Below, piece after piece: positions 17,728-26,804 of a stretch of 64,000 nt of DNA. Position numbers and translations under genes: made by a program. The DNA is from Palsa-459 sp963841965. Its GTDB lineage: Bacteria > Actinomycetota > Acidimicrobiia > Acidimicrobiales > RAAP-2. The DNA lies in NCBI GenBank assembly GCA_963841965.1, contig CAWJES010000010.1:572700-636699 (forward strand), written 5' to 3'. Every line of letters starts with the position of its first letter. Position 1 is the stretch's first letter. The notes under the pieces were generated by a model. The model saw nothing but the letters and a program-made list of their open reading frames with translations. It was not told where the DNA came from and searched no databases.

Positions 17728-19008
17728 ATGTCATCCCCATCCACGCCCGTAGACGTCCACGCGTCCACGTTCGAGTCCCTCGGCCTCTCGAGCGACCTCG
17801 TCAAGGTCCTCAAGCACAAGGGCATCACCGAGCCGCTGCCGATCCAGGTTGCGACCATCGCCGACGCCCTCGAGGGCCGTGACGTCTCCGGCAAGGCCCC
17901 AACGGGGTCGGGCAAGACGCTCGCCTTCTCCCTGCCGATGGCAGCACGGATCTCGAAGGGCCGCTCGCGGCGTCCCGCCGGCCTCGTGCTGGCGCCGACG
18001 CGCGAGCTCGCCGCCCAGATCGCCACGGTGCTCGCGCCCCTGGTCGCGTCCCGCGGCCTGAGCGTGCACGCCTTCTACGGCGGCGTCGGCTACGGACCCC
18101 AGATCAAGGCGCTGCACCGCGGCGTCGACATCGTCGTCGCCTGCCCGGGCCGTCTGGAGGACCTCATGGGCTCCGGCCACGTCATCTTGGACTGCGTCGA
18201 GATGGTCGTCATCGACGAGGCGGACCGCATGGCCGACATGGGCTTCCTGCCCGCCGTGCGTCGCATCCTCGACGCCACGCGCGCCGACCGCCAGACCCTG
18301 CTCTTCTCCGCGACGCTCGATGGCGACGTGGACGTGCTCGTCCGTCGCTACCAGAACGACCCCGTCCGCCACGAGGTGAAGGTCGACGAGGACGAGGTCT
18401 CGCGGATGACGCACAAGTTCCAGTACGTCGCGCACGACGACCGCGTCGCATCGTGCGCCAAGGTCGTCGCGGACACGGGCTCGACCATGGTGTTCGTCCG
18501 CACGCGCCACGGGGCCGACCGCCTCGCCAAGCAGCTCTCCAAGTCCGGCATCGAGGCGGCCGCCATCCACGGCGACCGCAGCCAGGCCCAGCGCGAGCGC
18601 GCGCTTCGCGCCTTCGGGTCCGGATCCGTCCGCGCCCTCGTCGCCACCGACGTCGCCGCCAGGGGGATCCATGTCGACGACGTGTCCTGCGTGATCCACT
18701 TCGACCTGCCGGCGGACTCCAAGGACTACGTGCACCGCTCGGGGCGCACCGCGAGGGCCGGCGCCGAGGGCATCGTCATCTCGATGGTGACCCCGGAGCA
18801 CAGGTCCGCAGCCGACAAGCTGCGCATCGCGCTCGGTGCGTCCTTCGAGATCGAGGGTGCGCCCATGCCCGAGGGCCGCTCGCGGACCGCATCGCCAGAG
18901 CGTCCGGGCGGCCAGCGCCCGAACGGCTCGAGGGGTCCGCGCGGTGGAGGGGGCGCTTCGGGCCGCCGCCGCCGCGGCGCTGCCCCGACGGGTCGCCCCC
19001 GGGGCTAG
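17728..19008 (+). CDS. DEAD-box ATP-dependent RNA helicase
   Basis: A 426-residue helicase with all core motifs in order: Q-motif, Walker A APTGSGKT, PTRELAAQ, CPGRLEDL, VIDEADRM, SAT, ATDVAARGIH and HRSGRTARAG. A basic Arg/Gly-rich tail (residues about 385-426) is typical of RNA-binding extensions. It unwinds RNA in ribosome assembly or mRNA decay, often at low temperature. The ATG at 17728 has a GGAG ribosome site 5 nt upstream. It is convergent with the LigB-type dioxygenase gene. Confidence 0.95.
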   Translation: MSSPSTPVDVHASTFESLGLSSDLVKVLKHKGITEPLPIQVATIADALEGRDVSGKAPTGSGKTLAFSLPMAARISKGRSRRPAGLVLAPTRELAAQIATVLAPLVASRGLSVHAFYGGVGYGPQIKALHRGVDIVVACPGRLEDLMGSGHVILDCVEMVVIDEADRMADMGFLPAVRRILDATRADRQTLLFSATLDGDVDVLVRRYQNDPVRHEVKVDEDEVSRMTHKFQYVAHDDRVASCAKVVADTGSTMVFVRTRHGADRLAKQLSKSGIEAAAIHGDRSQAQRERALRAFGSGSVRALVATDVAARGIHVDDVSCVIHFDLPADSKDYVHRSGRTARAGAEGIVISMVTPEHRSAADKLRIALGASFEIEGAPMPEGRSRTASPERPGGQRPNGSRGPRGGGGASGRRRRGAAPTGRPRG

Positions 19009-19024
19009 TTCCCCGCCCGGGGCG
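18994..19024. terminator. GC-rich hairpin enclosing the helicase stop codon
   Basis: CGGGG (19000-19004) pairs with CCCCG (19011-19015), and CGCCCC (18994-18999) with GGGGCG (19019-19024), with a 3-nt bulge. The 6-nt loop contains the TAG stop of the helicase. Because CTAG is palindromic, the same loop also offers a TAG to the opposite strand. Confidence 0.5.
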
Positions 19025-19809
19025 TCCGCCCCGGATGCTCCGACGGCGTAGGCCGTCATCGACAGGGAGCCCATCGTGCAGCCGTCGACCAGGACCTGGG
19101 CGACCCTGCTCGACGAGGCGGCGATCCCGGCCACATAGGCGAGGGGGAGGAAGTGGTCCGGCGTGGGTGCCGCGGCCTCGTAGTCGGGGTGCTCCACCAG
19201 GCTCGCGAAGTCGCCCGGCCGCTGCGTCATGACCTCGCGGGCCGCGTCGTCGAAGCGCTCCGCCCAGTCGTAGCCGCGCTCGTCCGCATTCCAGTCCACC
19301 CGGCGCAGGTTGTGCACCACGTTGCCGCTCGCCACGATGAGGACGCCCTGGTCGAGGAGCGGCGCGAGGCGGGCGCCGAGGTCGACGTGGTACTCGACCG
19401 GCTTGCCCGCATCGACCGAGAGCTGGACAACGGGGATGTCGGCATCGGGGAACATGTGCGCGAGCACCGACCAGGTGCCGTGGTCGATGCCCCAGCTGTC
19501 GACGTCCATGCCGACCCAGACGGGTTCGGCGACCTCGGCGACCTCCTCGGCGAGGGCCGGGGACCCCGGCGCGGGGTAGTCGAAGTCGAACAGGGCCTTC
19601 GGGAACCCGTAGAAGTCGTGGATGACCCTCGGGGTCGGCATCGCGGTGACGACCGTGGCGTTCACGTACCAGTGCGCCGAGACGCAGAGCACCGCCCGCG
19701 GGCGTGCCGCGGAATCGGCGAAGGCGGCCCAGGACTCGGTGTAGCGGTTGTGCTCGATCGCGTTCATCGGGTTCCCATGGCCGATGAAGGCGGCGGGCAT
19801 CGTCGGCAT
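19005..19809 (-). CDS. 4,5-DOPA dioxygenase-like extradiol dioxygenase (LigB family), 3' end unresolved
   Basis: Residues 1-260 match the class III ring-opening dioxygenase family related to YgiD/DODA. The metal-binding region FIGHGNPMNAIE is at the N-terminus, with SAHW, DHGTW and SGNVVHNLRR further on. It would cleave a catecholic substrate with Fe(II) or Zn(II). The family normally ends just after the SLSMTAYAVG segment, but this frame has no stop there and runs on antisense through the whole helicase gene to 17731. A one-base shift would end it at the TAG inside the hairpin loop (19005-19007), the end given here. The ATG at 19809 lies 6 nt from TAGAAC. Confidence 0.68.
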
Positions 19810-19827
19810 GCGCCCGTTCTACCGGGT

Positions 19828-19914
19828 TGGTGGGCGAGGGGGGACTTGAACCCCCACATCCTTTCGGACACAGGCACCTGAAGCCTGCGCGTCTGCCTAT
19901 TCCGCCACTCGCCC
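19828..19914 (-). tRNA. tRNA-Leu (anticodon CAG)
   Basis: The cloverleaf is read on the minus strand. The 7-bp acceptor GGGCGAG/CTCGCCC is followed by discriminator A and an encoded CCA. The anticodon stem AGGC/GCCT has loop TTCAGGT, so the anticodon is CAG. A long variable arm and a GTTCAAG T-loop are typical of leucine tRNAs. In mycobacteria a leucine tRNA also neighbours fhaA, which supports the synteny. Confidence 0.95.
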
Positions 19915-19998
19915 CGAGGACGGGCGAGCCTACCGCAGCCCCGCGACCCCTCCGCTGCACGTAGCGGGCAACAGGGATGAAACTAGGCTCTTGGCGTC

Positions 19999-20646
19999 AT
20001 GGGCCTCAGGGGTTTCGAGGATCGACTCGAGCGGTTGGTGGAGGGATCGTTATCTATGCCGTTTCGAGGGCAGTTGCAGCCCATCGAGATCAGCCACCGG
20101 ATGCTCCGGGAGATGGATCTCGGTCGCCGGGTGGGTGTCCGGGGCCTCATCGCGCCCAACCACTTCGCCGTCTCGGTCTCCCCGGCTGACCTGGCCCGGT
20201 TCTCGGGGTTCACCGACGCCCTGGTGCGCGAGCTCGCCGAGTCCGCCCGCCAGCACGCCGCGAACGAGGGCTACTCGTTCCCGGGCCCGGTCGAGGTCGA
20301 GCTGTTCGAGGACACCCGGCTCAAGGCGGGGCGGGTCGGGATCGCGGCCTCCTTCGTCGAGGGCGACCTCGTCCCGAGCCTGATCCTGCCGGACGGGGGG
20401 GCCGTCGCGATCGGCAGGACGCCGGTCGTGATCGGCCGGCTCCCGGAGTGCACGGTGGTCCTCGCGGACACCAACATCTCGCGTCGCCACGCCCAGGTGA
20501 CCGTCGAGGAGGGCGACGTCGTGGTCACCGACCTCGGGTCGACGAACGGGACCTTCGTGAACGGCCGGCGCATCGCGCGCGCGGTCGTCAAGCCGGGCGA
20601 CGAGGTGCTCGTCGGGGCTTCGCGGCTCCGCATCGAGATCCGATGA
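19999..20646 (+). CDS. fhaA: FhaA: DUF3662 and FHA domain protein
   Basis: A 215-residue protein. The N-terminal DUF3662 domain covers about 1-120 (GLRGFEDRLERLVEG...), and the C-terminal forkhead-associated domain about 135-213 with the phosphothreonine-binding pattern IGRLPE, SRRHAQV and DLGSTNGTFVNG. FhaA docks phosphorylated partners of the PknB pathway such as MurJ and regulates peptidoglycan synthesis. It starts the division cluster; TAGGCT lies 9 nt before the ATG. Its stop overlaps fhaB by 4 nt. Confidence 0.93.
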   Translation: MGLRGFEDRLERLVEGSLSMPFRGQLQPIEISHRMLREMDLGRRVGVRGLIAPNHFAVSVSPADLARFSGFTDALVRELAESARQHAANEGYSFPGPVEVELFEDTRLKAGRVGIAASFVEGDLVPSLILPDGGAVAIGRTPVVIGRLPECTVVLADTNISRRHAQVTVEEGDVVVTDLGSTNGTFVNGRRIARAVVKPGDEVLVGASRLRIEIR

Positions 20647-21113
20647 CGTTCGCCCTCGAGAGGGCGGGAACGCAGTACACCTCGCTGATCAAGCCATTGC
20701 AGTGGCTGGTCGTCATCGTCATCTTCCTCTTCTTCCTGCGGATCGCCCGAGCCGTCACGGTCCAGGCGCGGACCCCGCGCGACGCGGTCGCCCCGGCCAA
20801 GCAGCGCCGACGCCGGCGCAACCGGCCGTTCGCGCTGGAGTTCGTCGAGCCCGCGGCGCGCGAGGGCGAGCGCGTGGAGCTCGGCTCCACCCTGTCGGTC
20901 GGCCGCGGCCCGGCGAGCGACCTGCGGCTCGAGGACCAGTTCGTCTCGGCCAAGCACGCGACGGTGGTGAACGACAAGGAGGGCCTCTTCGTCACCGATC
21001 ACGGCTCCACGAACGGCACCTACGTCAACGAGAAGCGGATCGAGGGGAGGACGAGGCTCAAGCGCGGCGACGTCGTGCAGGTCGGCGGCTTCGTCCTCGA
21101 GGTCGTCCGATGA
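20643..21113 (+). CDS. fhaB: FhaB/FipA: membrane-anchored FHA domain protein
   Basis: A 156-residue protein with one N-terminal membrane helix (residues about 20-35, WLVVIVIFLFFLRI), a basic linker (KQRRRRRNR) and a C-terminal FHA domain with VGRGPASDL, SAKHATV and DHGSTNGTYVN. It binds phosphothreonine on PknB/PknA targets and helps recruit division proteins. The start overlaps the fhaA stop as ATGA, and its end overlaps pstP the same way, so the three genes are translationally coupled. Confidence 0.93.
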   Translation: MTFALERAGTQYTSLIKPLQWLVVIVIFLFFLRIARAVTVQARTPRDAVAPAKQRRRRRNRPFALEFVEPAAREGERVELGSTLSVGRGPASDLRLEDQFVSAKHATVVNDKEGLFVTDHGSTNGTYVNEKRIEGRTRLKRGDVVQVGGFVLEVVR

Positions 21114-22400
21114 CCACGTTCAAGGCCGCCGGCAGCACCGACCCGGGGCAGGTGCGGTCCCAGAACCAGGATGCGTTCGTCGCGTCGGAGGCCCTCGTCC
21201 TCATCGCGGACGGCATGGGCGGGTACGCCGGCGGCGAGGTGGCCGCGGCCATCGCCGCAGAGGTGGTCGAGGCCGAGTTCGGGGTGGACCGCACGGCGAG
21301 GGGGCTGGGCGCGGCGGTCCTCGACGCGAACCGCAGGATCTTCGAGCGGGGCGGGGAACCGGGCCTCGCGGGCATGGGCACGACGCTCGTCGCGGTCGCC
21401 GTCATCGCCGCAGGCGGGTCCGAGCGCCTGCTGCTCGCCAACGTCGGCGACTCGCGCTGCTACCTGCTCCGCGACGGCAACCTGCGCCAACTGACCGAGG
21501 ACCACTCTGTCGCCGCCGAGCTGGTCCGCCTCGGGAGGATCGACGACGCGGAGGAGGCGGAGCACCCCGGGCGCCACGTCCTGACGCGCGCGCTGGGCGT
21601 CGACCACGACGTCGAGCCCGACATGATCGAGATGGAGCCGCGTGCGGACGACCGCCTGCTCCTGTGCAGCGACGGTCTGAGCAACGAGCTGTCCCTGGAG
21701 GACATGCGGGGCCTCCTGGCGGTCGGCGAGCCCAGCGATGCGGCACGCGCCCTGGTCGCCGCGGCCAACGCCCACGGCGGCGTGGACAACATCACCGCTG
21801 TCGTGGCCGACGTGCTCGAGGCGCCGGCGCTCCCGCCGGACGCCACCGGCGTCGTCGCGGTGGCCGCCGGCCCCGCCGCGCTCGAGCCGCTGCCGCGGCC
21901 CTCGATGTGGGACCGCCGGCGCCGGCGCCGCCAGGAGCGCCGCGAGCGGCGCACGTGGAACAAGTGGGTGAGCCTGCGCGGCGCGGTGTTCGTGATCGCA
22001 GTCGCCGCCGTCCTCGTGGGCGCGTGGTTCGTGCTGCGCTGGTATGCGACGTCGAGCTACTACGTCACCGAGAAGGACGGCCACGTCGTCATCTACCAGG
22101 GGAGGCCCGGGGGGTTCTGGCGATGGAAGCCCGTGCTCGTGACCGTCGAGCCCTACAAGGCGAGCGAGATCCCGCCGGCGGACGTCCCGATGCTGAAGGG
22201 CAACGTGATCGAGGCGACGCGCGCGGACGCGACCAGCTACGCGAAGAACCTCCACGTGATGTGGATGGCGCAGACCGGGGCGACGACGACCACGACCACA
22301 CACCACCACGTACCCGGCCTACGGCTACCCGACGACGACGTCGTCATACGCGACGACCACCACGGTCGCCACCACGACCACGACGACGAAGGTGGGCTGA
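21110..22400 (+). CDS. pstP: PstP-type PP2C Ser/Thr phosphatase, frameshift in the Thr-rich tail
   Basis: The cytosolic PP2C catalytic domain is at about 1-240, with metal-site motifs NQDAF, ADGMGGYAGGE, GDSR, SDGL and GGVDNIT, then a basic stretch and one membrane helix (about 290-310), then an extracellular part. It dephosphorylates PknB and its substrates. In the starting frame there is no stop for another 1.5 kb. At 22285-22310 a +1 shift restores a low-complexity Thr/Tyr/Pro tail that ends at TGA 22398-22400, directly abutting the pbpA start. I take that as the true end. Either the assembly carries one extra base in the ACC/ACG repeats or the tract is hypermutable. Confidence 0.85.
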
Positions 22401-23912
22401 GTGCGACGCCGCATCACCGGGCTGACGCTGATCGTGCTGGTGCTGCTCGCCACCGTCCTCGTCCAGGCCGTCTACGTCCAGCTCTACCGGGCGCCTGCCC
22501 TCAACGCCGACCCCGCCAACCCGCGCAACCAGCAGTCCGCGACCCAGTTCCCGCGCGGGGACATCACCTCGGCCGAGGGCACGGTGCTCGCCGTGTCGGT
22601 CCCGAGCAAGACCCCCGGCTACCCCTGGAAGCGGATCTACCCGCTCGGATCGCTCACCGCGAGCGTGGTCGGGTACAACTCGGACTACTACGGGACCGCC
22701 GGGATCGAGTACCAGTACGACCACTACCTGGTCTCGCACCCCCAGCCCGCGCAGAGCATCTCGCAGCTGCTCTCCCCGGTGCGCTCCACGGACAACGTGA
22801 ACCTCACGCTCGAGATCGCGCTCCAGCGGGTGGCCGAGCAGGCGCTCGGCGGGAAGGACGGCGCGGTCGTGGCGATCGACCCGCGCACCGGGGCGGTGCT
22901 CTCCATGTACTCCAACCCGACGTACGATCCCGCTCCGCTCGCGTCCCCCGTGACCGCGGTGCAGCAGGCCGCCTGGGCGCGGTACACGAGGAACAACGCG
23001 GAGGGCTTCCCCCCGCTCGGGAACCTCGCCATCCAGCAGACGTTCCCGCCGGGCTCGACCTTCAAGGTGGTGACGACCGCCGCCGTCTACCGGTTCGATC
23101 CCGCCCTGCAGTACAAGAGCTATCCGTCGACCGTCTGCATCCCGCTGCCCGAGTCGAACAAGAAGCTGTGCAACGACGGGCTCACCGCGTGCGGCGGGAC
23201 GATCGCGATCATGCTGCCGGTCTCGTGCGACCCCGGCTACGCCCAGGTCGGGATGGACCTCGGCGGCACGACGCTGTACAACCAGGCCACCCTGTTCGGA
23301 TACAACGCGATCCCGCCGCTCGACCTCCCCGGTGTCGTGCCGTCGAGCTTCCCGACCCCCACCGAGCTGCTCCCGCAGAACCTCGGGCCACCGGGCGTCG
23401 CGTACTCGGCGATCGGCCAGCAGAACGTCCGGGCGACCGCGCTGCAGGACGCGCTCGTCGCCGCGGGGATCGCCGACGGCGGCCGGGTGATGGCGCCGCA
23501 CCTGCTCAACACCGTGACGGACCAGAACGACCAGATCATCTCGTCGTGGAAGCCCTCGGTCTGGCGCCACCCGCTGTCGGCGTCGCAGGCCGCCCAGGTC
23601 GTGCCCCTGATGCAGAACGTCGTCAAGTACGGCACGGCGTCGGGGGTCGGCTTCCTGTACCAGGACGACGTCGCGGCGAAGACCGGCACCGCCCAGACCG
23701 GCAACGCCGTGCAGAACACCGACGACTGGATGATCGCGTTCGCTCCGGCGACGGACCCCGTCGTCGCGGTCGGCGTCGTGGTGCCCTTCCAGGCCAACTA
23801 CGACTACGGCGCCACGGTCGCGGGCCCCATCGTCAAGTGCGTCATCGAGGCGCAGCTCGCGATCGACGCCCACGAGCCCCCCACCGGCACCGCGACGACG
23901 TGTCCGTCGTGA
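22401..23912 (+). CDS. pbpA: PbpA-type penicillin-binding transpeptidase
   Basis: A 503-residue class B penicillin-binding protein with one N-terminal membrane helix (residues about 5-27). The transpeptidase motifs are SxxK in PPGSTFK, SxD in PVSCDPGY where most actinobacterial PbpA proteins have SxN (Asp is usual in elongasome PBP2 proteins), and KTGTA. It cross-links peptidoglycan at the septum or growing pole. The GTG start directly follows the restored pstP stop. A rodA/ftsW gene usually sits between pstP and pbpA but is missing here. Confidence 0.92.
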   Translation: MRRRITGLTLIVLVLLATVLVQAVYVQLYRAPALNADPANPRNQQSATQFPRGDITSAEGTVLAVSVPSKTPGYPWKRIYPLGSLTASVVGYNSDYYGTAGIEYQYDHYLVSHPQPAQSISQLLSPVRSTDNVNLTLEIALQRVAEQALGGKDGAVVAIDPRTGAVLSMYSNPTYDPAPLASPVTAVQQAAWARYTRNNAEGFPPLGNLAIQQTFPPGSTFKVVTTAAVYRFDPALQYKSYPSTVCIPLPESNKKLCNDGLTACGGTIAIMLPVSCDPGYAQVGMDLGGTTLYNQATLFGYNAIPPLDLPGVVPSSFPTPTELLPQNLGPPGVAYSAIGQQNVRATALQDALVAAGIADGGRVMAPHLLNTVTDQNDQIISSWKPSVWRHPLSASQAAQVVPLMQNVVKYGTASGVGFLYQDDVAAKTGTAQTGNAVQNTDDWMIAFAPATDPVVAVGVVVPFQANYDYGATVAGPIVKCVIEAQLAIDAHEPPTGTATTCPS

Positions 23913-23958
23913 TCGCAAACCCGACCACCGCAGAGAAGCGGAATAGGCTCGGCCGCTG

Positions 23959-25857
23959 ATGGAGCCCGTCACCACCCCCCGGATCTTCTCCAACCGCTAC
24001 GAGGTGACGCACCTGATCGCCCGGGGCGGGATGGCCCAGGTCTACCGCGCGCGCGACACCCTGCTGGGCCGCTACGTCGCGCTCAAGGTGCTGTTCCCCG
24101 AGCTCTCCGTCGACCGGACGTTCGTCGAGCGGTTCCGCCGCGAGGCCCAGGCGGCCGCGAACCTCAGCCACCCCAACATCGTCGCCGTCTACGACTGGGG
24201 CGAGGACGAGAACTCCTACTTCATCGTCATGGAGCTCATCACGGGCCGGTCGCTCGCCGGCGAGCTGCGCGACGAGCGCACGATCCCCGCGCAGCGCGCC
24301 GCCACGATCGCCGCGCAGGTCGCGTCCGCCCTCGCCTACGCGCACCGCAACGGCGTCGTGCACCGCGACATCAAGCCGGGCAACGTGCTGCTCACCGACG
24401 ACGGCCAGGTGAAGGTCACCGACTTCGGCATCGCCCAGGCGGTCAGCACCGAGGAGGGGCTGACGATGGCGGGCTCGGTCATGGGCACCGCCGCCTACTT
24501 CTCGCCCGAGCAGGCCGAGGGCGCGGTCGTCGACGGCCGCAGCGACATCTACTCGCTCGGCGTCGTCCTCTACGAGATGCTCGCCGGGAGACCGCCGTTC
24601 GTCGGGGACTCCCCGGTCGCGGTCGCCTCCATGCACGTGCGCAACCAGCCGCCGCTCCTGCGCGACCTCAACCCCGCGGTGCCCGCGGGGATCGAGCAGG
24701 TGACGATGCACGCGCTCGCCAAGTCGCCCCAGGACCGCTACCAGAGCGCCGAGGAGTTCCGCGCGGATCTGCTGCGGTTCTCCGAGGGGCTGCCCGTGCT
24801 GGCCGGCTCGGTCGCCGGCGGCGCCACCGCGATGCTGGCCGCCCAGGGCGCGACGTCGGTCGTCGCGGCCCAGGGCTCCACCCGCGCGAACCCCCCCGTG
24901 GAGGTCATGGGCGGTCCCGTCACCGGGGTCGCGACCAAGAAGAAGTCGACCCGGAACGCCACGATCATCGCCATCGTGCTCGTGCTGGTGCTCGCAGGCG
25001 TCGGATTCGCCATCTGGCACGCGACGAAGGGCTCGAACAAGGTGGCCGTGCCGAACGTCGTGGGCCAGACGGTGATCGCCGCGACCTCGGAGATCACGGG
25101 CCACGGGCTGGTCGTGGGCAAGACCGTGTCGGTCGTCTCGACGGCGGCGGCGGGGACCGTGACGTCGACCGACCCGGCGGCGGGGACCGAGCTCAAGCCC
25201 AAGGGCGCTGTCACGCTCGACGTCTCCAAGGGTCCCGTCACCACCGTGACGGTGCCGCCGGTGACCGGGCTCAGCCTCGCGACCGCACAGAACACCCTGT
25301 CGGCCCAGAAGCTCAACTTCACGACCACGAACGCGGTGACCTCCACGTCCGCGGCGCAGATCGGCACGGTCGTCGCCCAGACCCCAGCGGCCGGCTCGAC
25401 GGTCAACACGGGCACCTCGGTCACGCTGTCGGTGGTCTCGTCTTCGACGACCTTCCCCGTCCCCGACGTGACGAGCCAGACCGCGATCGCCGCGGCGGCG
25501 ACGCTCGGCCAGGACGGCCTGAAGGTCGGCACCCAGACCTCGACGTGCTCGAGCACGATCGCCAAGGGCCTCGTGTCCGCCACCTCGCCGACCACCAACA
25601 CCCAGGTCGCCTCGGGCACGACGATCAACCTCGTCGTGTCGTCGGGCGCCTGCCCGGTCCAGGTGCCCAACGTCGTCGGCTTCACCCAGTCGGCGGCGAC
25701 GTCGGCGATCACGTCCGCGGGACTGAGCCCGGTCGTCATCACCCCGACGTGCCAGATCGGTCAGAACCCGACGAACAACGTCGCGTCGCAGTCGCCCACC
25801 GCACCCTCGACGGCGCAGCCGGGCTCTCAGGTGACGATCACGATGGGCTGCGCCTGA
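23959..25857 (+). CDS. pknB: PknB: PASTA-domain Ser/Thr protein kinase
   Basis: A protein of 632 residues. The kinase domain is at about 13-275, with glycine loop ARGGMAQVYRARD, VALKVL lysine, HRDIKPGN catalytic loop, DFG, and an activation loop with GTAAYFSPEQ. A membrane helix (about 335-355) follows a KKK stop-transfer, then four PASTA repeats (VPNVVGQ, VPPVTGL, VPDVTSQ, VPNVVGF) that sense muropeptides. It controls cell-wall synthesis and division with PstP and the FHA proteins. The 3' end overlaps the convergent trpG gene by 20 bp. The companion kinase pknA is absent. Confidence 0.95.
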   Translation: MEPVTTPRIFSNRYEVTHLIARGGMAQVYRARDTLLGRYVALKVLFPELSVDRTFVERFRREAQAAANLSHPNIVAVYDWGEDENSYFIVMELITGRSLAGELRDERTIPAQRAATIAAQVASALAYAHRNGVVHRDIKPGNVLLTDDGQVKVTDFGIAQAVSTEEGLTMAGSVMGTAAYFSPEQAEGAVVDGRSDIYSLGVVLYEMLAGRPPFVGDSPVAVASMHVRNQPPLLRDLNPAVPAGIEQVTMHALAKSPQDRYQSAEEFRADLLRFSEGLPVLAGSVAGGATAMLAAQGATSVVAAQGSTRANPPVEVMGGPVTGVATKKKSTRNATIIAIVLVLVLAGVGFAIWHATKGSNKVAVPNVVGQTVIAATSEITGHGLVVGKTVSVVSTAAAGTVTSTDPAAGTELKPKGAVTLDVSKGPVTTVTVPPVTGLSLATAQNTLSAQKLNFTTTNAVTSTSAAQIGTVVAQTPAAGSTVNTGTSVTLSVVSSSTTFPVPDVTSQTAIAAAATLGQDGLKVGTQTSTCSSTIAKGLVSATSPTTNTQVASGTTINLVVSSGACPVQVPNVVGFTQSAATSAITSAGLSPVVITPTCQIGQNPTNNVASQSPTAPSTAQPGSQVTITMGCA

Positions 25858-26425
25858 GCGACGCGAGGAAGTTCGCCAGGATCGCCGGGCCCTCGCCCGT
25901 CAGCACGCTCTCGGGGTGGAACTGGATGCCCTCGACGGGCAAGGACCGATGCCTGACCCCCATGACCACGTCCTCGGTCCACGCGGTGACCTCGAGCACG
26001 TCGGGCAGCGTCGAAGGCTCGATGACGAGCGAGTGGTATCGAGCGGCGGAGAACGGGTTCGCGATCCCCTCGTAGATGCCGGTCCCCACGTGGCGGACGT
26101 CGCTCGGCTTGCCGTGGAGGATCTCGGGGGCTCCGACGATCATCGCGCCGAACACCTGGCCGATGGCCTGGTGGCCGAGGCAGACGCCCAGGATCGGGAC
26201 GGACCCGGCGAGCTCGGCGATGACCGCGGTCGTGATCCCGGCGTCCTCGGGACGCCCGGGGCCCGGGGAGATCACGATGGCGTCGGGCTCGAGTGCCGCG
26301 ACGCCCGCGACGTCGACCCGGTCGTTGCGCCGGACCTCGAGGACCGCGCCCATCGCGCCCAGCGCCTGGACGAGGTTGTACGTGAACGAGTCGTAGTTGT
26401 CGATCACCACGATCCGGGGCGCCAC
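25838..26425 (-). CDS. trpG: Class I glutamine amidotransferase, anthranilate/aminodeoxychorismate synthase component II
   Basis: A 195-residue enzyme with the triad Cys in LGVCLGHQAIG, His and Glu in QFHPES, and the N-terminal VIDNYDSFTYNLVQ segment of the TrpG/PabA group. It supplies ammonia from glutamine to component I, for tryptophan or folate synthesis; no component I is in the window, so it may serve both. The GTG at 26425 is fixed by TACGCT 6 nt upstream. A gene of this family lies next to pknB and crgA in mycobacteria too. Confidence 0.93.
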   Translation of the reverse strand: MAPRIVVIDNYDSFTYNLVQALGAMGAVLEVRRNDRVDVAGVAALEPDAIVISPGPGRPEDAGITTAVIAELAGSVPILGVCLGHQAIGQVFGAMIVGAPEILHGKPSDVRHVGTGIYEGIANPFSAARYHSLVIEPSTLPDVLEVTAWTEDVVMGVRHRSLPVEGIQFHPESVLTGEGPAILANFLASLRRSPS

Positions 26426-26483
26426 GCGGCGAGCGTACCCGGCGCCTCTGGGGCACCCCCCGCGGCCGGTAGCATTGCCAGCC

Positions 26484-26774
26484 ATGGCAAAAGCGCAGAA
26501 GGCCGCCAAGTCGACGCCGAAGCACCGGGGCAAGACCACGGGCCGGTACATGCCGGCCGAGCAGACGGGCCGCTACACGAAGCCCATCCCGAAGGACGTC
26601 CGCACCTCGCCCAGGTGGTTCGGGACCGTCGGGGTGCTCGGACTCGTGCTGGGCGGCGTCCTGCTCATGGGGAACTACCTGCAGTTCCTGCCGGGCTCGG
26701 TCAGCCCGTGGTATCTCGTGGCCGGGTTGGGCGCCGTGCTCGCGGGCTTCATCCTGCTGACCAAGTACCACTAG
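26484..26774 (+). CDS. crgA: CrgA cell-division membrane protein
   Basis: A 96-residue protein with a basic N-terminus (KAQKAAKSTPKHRGK) and two membrane helices (about 48-66 and 76-92), the CrgA layout. CrgA interacts with FtsZ, FtsQ and class B PBPs at the septum in actinobacteria. TAGCAT lies 8 nt upstream of the ATG. It sits beside trpG as expected from conserved gene order. Confidence 0.92.
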   Translation: MAKAQKAAKSTPKHRGKTTGRYMPAEQTGRYTKPIPKDVRTSPRWFGTVGVLGLVLGGVLLMGNYLQFLPGSVSPWYLVAGLGAVLAGFILLTKYH

Positions 26775-26780
26775 CGTTGC

Positions 26781-26799
26781 GTGCCGGCTGCGCCGGCGC
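26781..26799. terminator. Hairpin between crgA and thiolase
   Basis: GCCGGC (26783-26788) pairs with GCCGGC (26792-26797) over a TGC loop, and the stem can extend by two weaker pairs. It lies 8 bp after the crgA stop and just before the end of the convergent thiolase gene. Confidence 0.45.
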
Positions 26800-26804
26800 C
26801 CCGC

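Noticed and set aside
22344..23993. A 549-codon frame on the minus strand opposite pbpA.
   Set aside because: It is low-complexity Arg/Val/Gly/Asp-rich, typical of antisense shadow frames in high-GC DNA; pbpA has all transpeptidase motifs.
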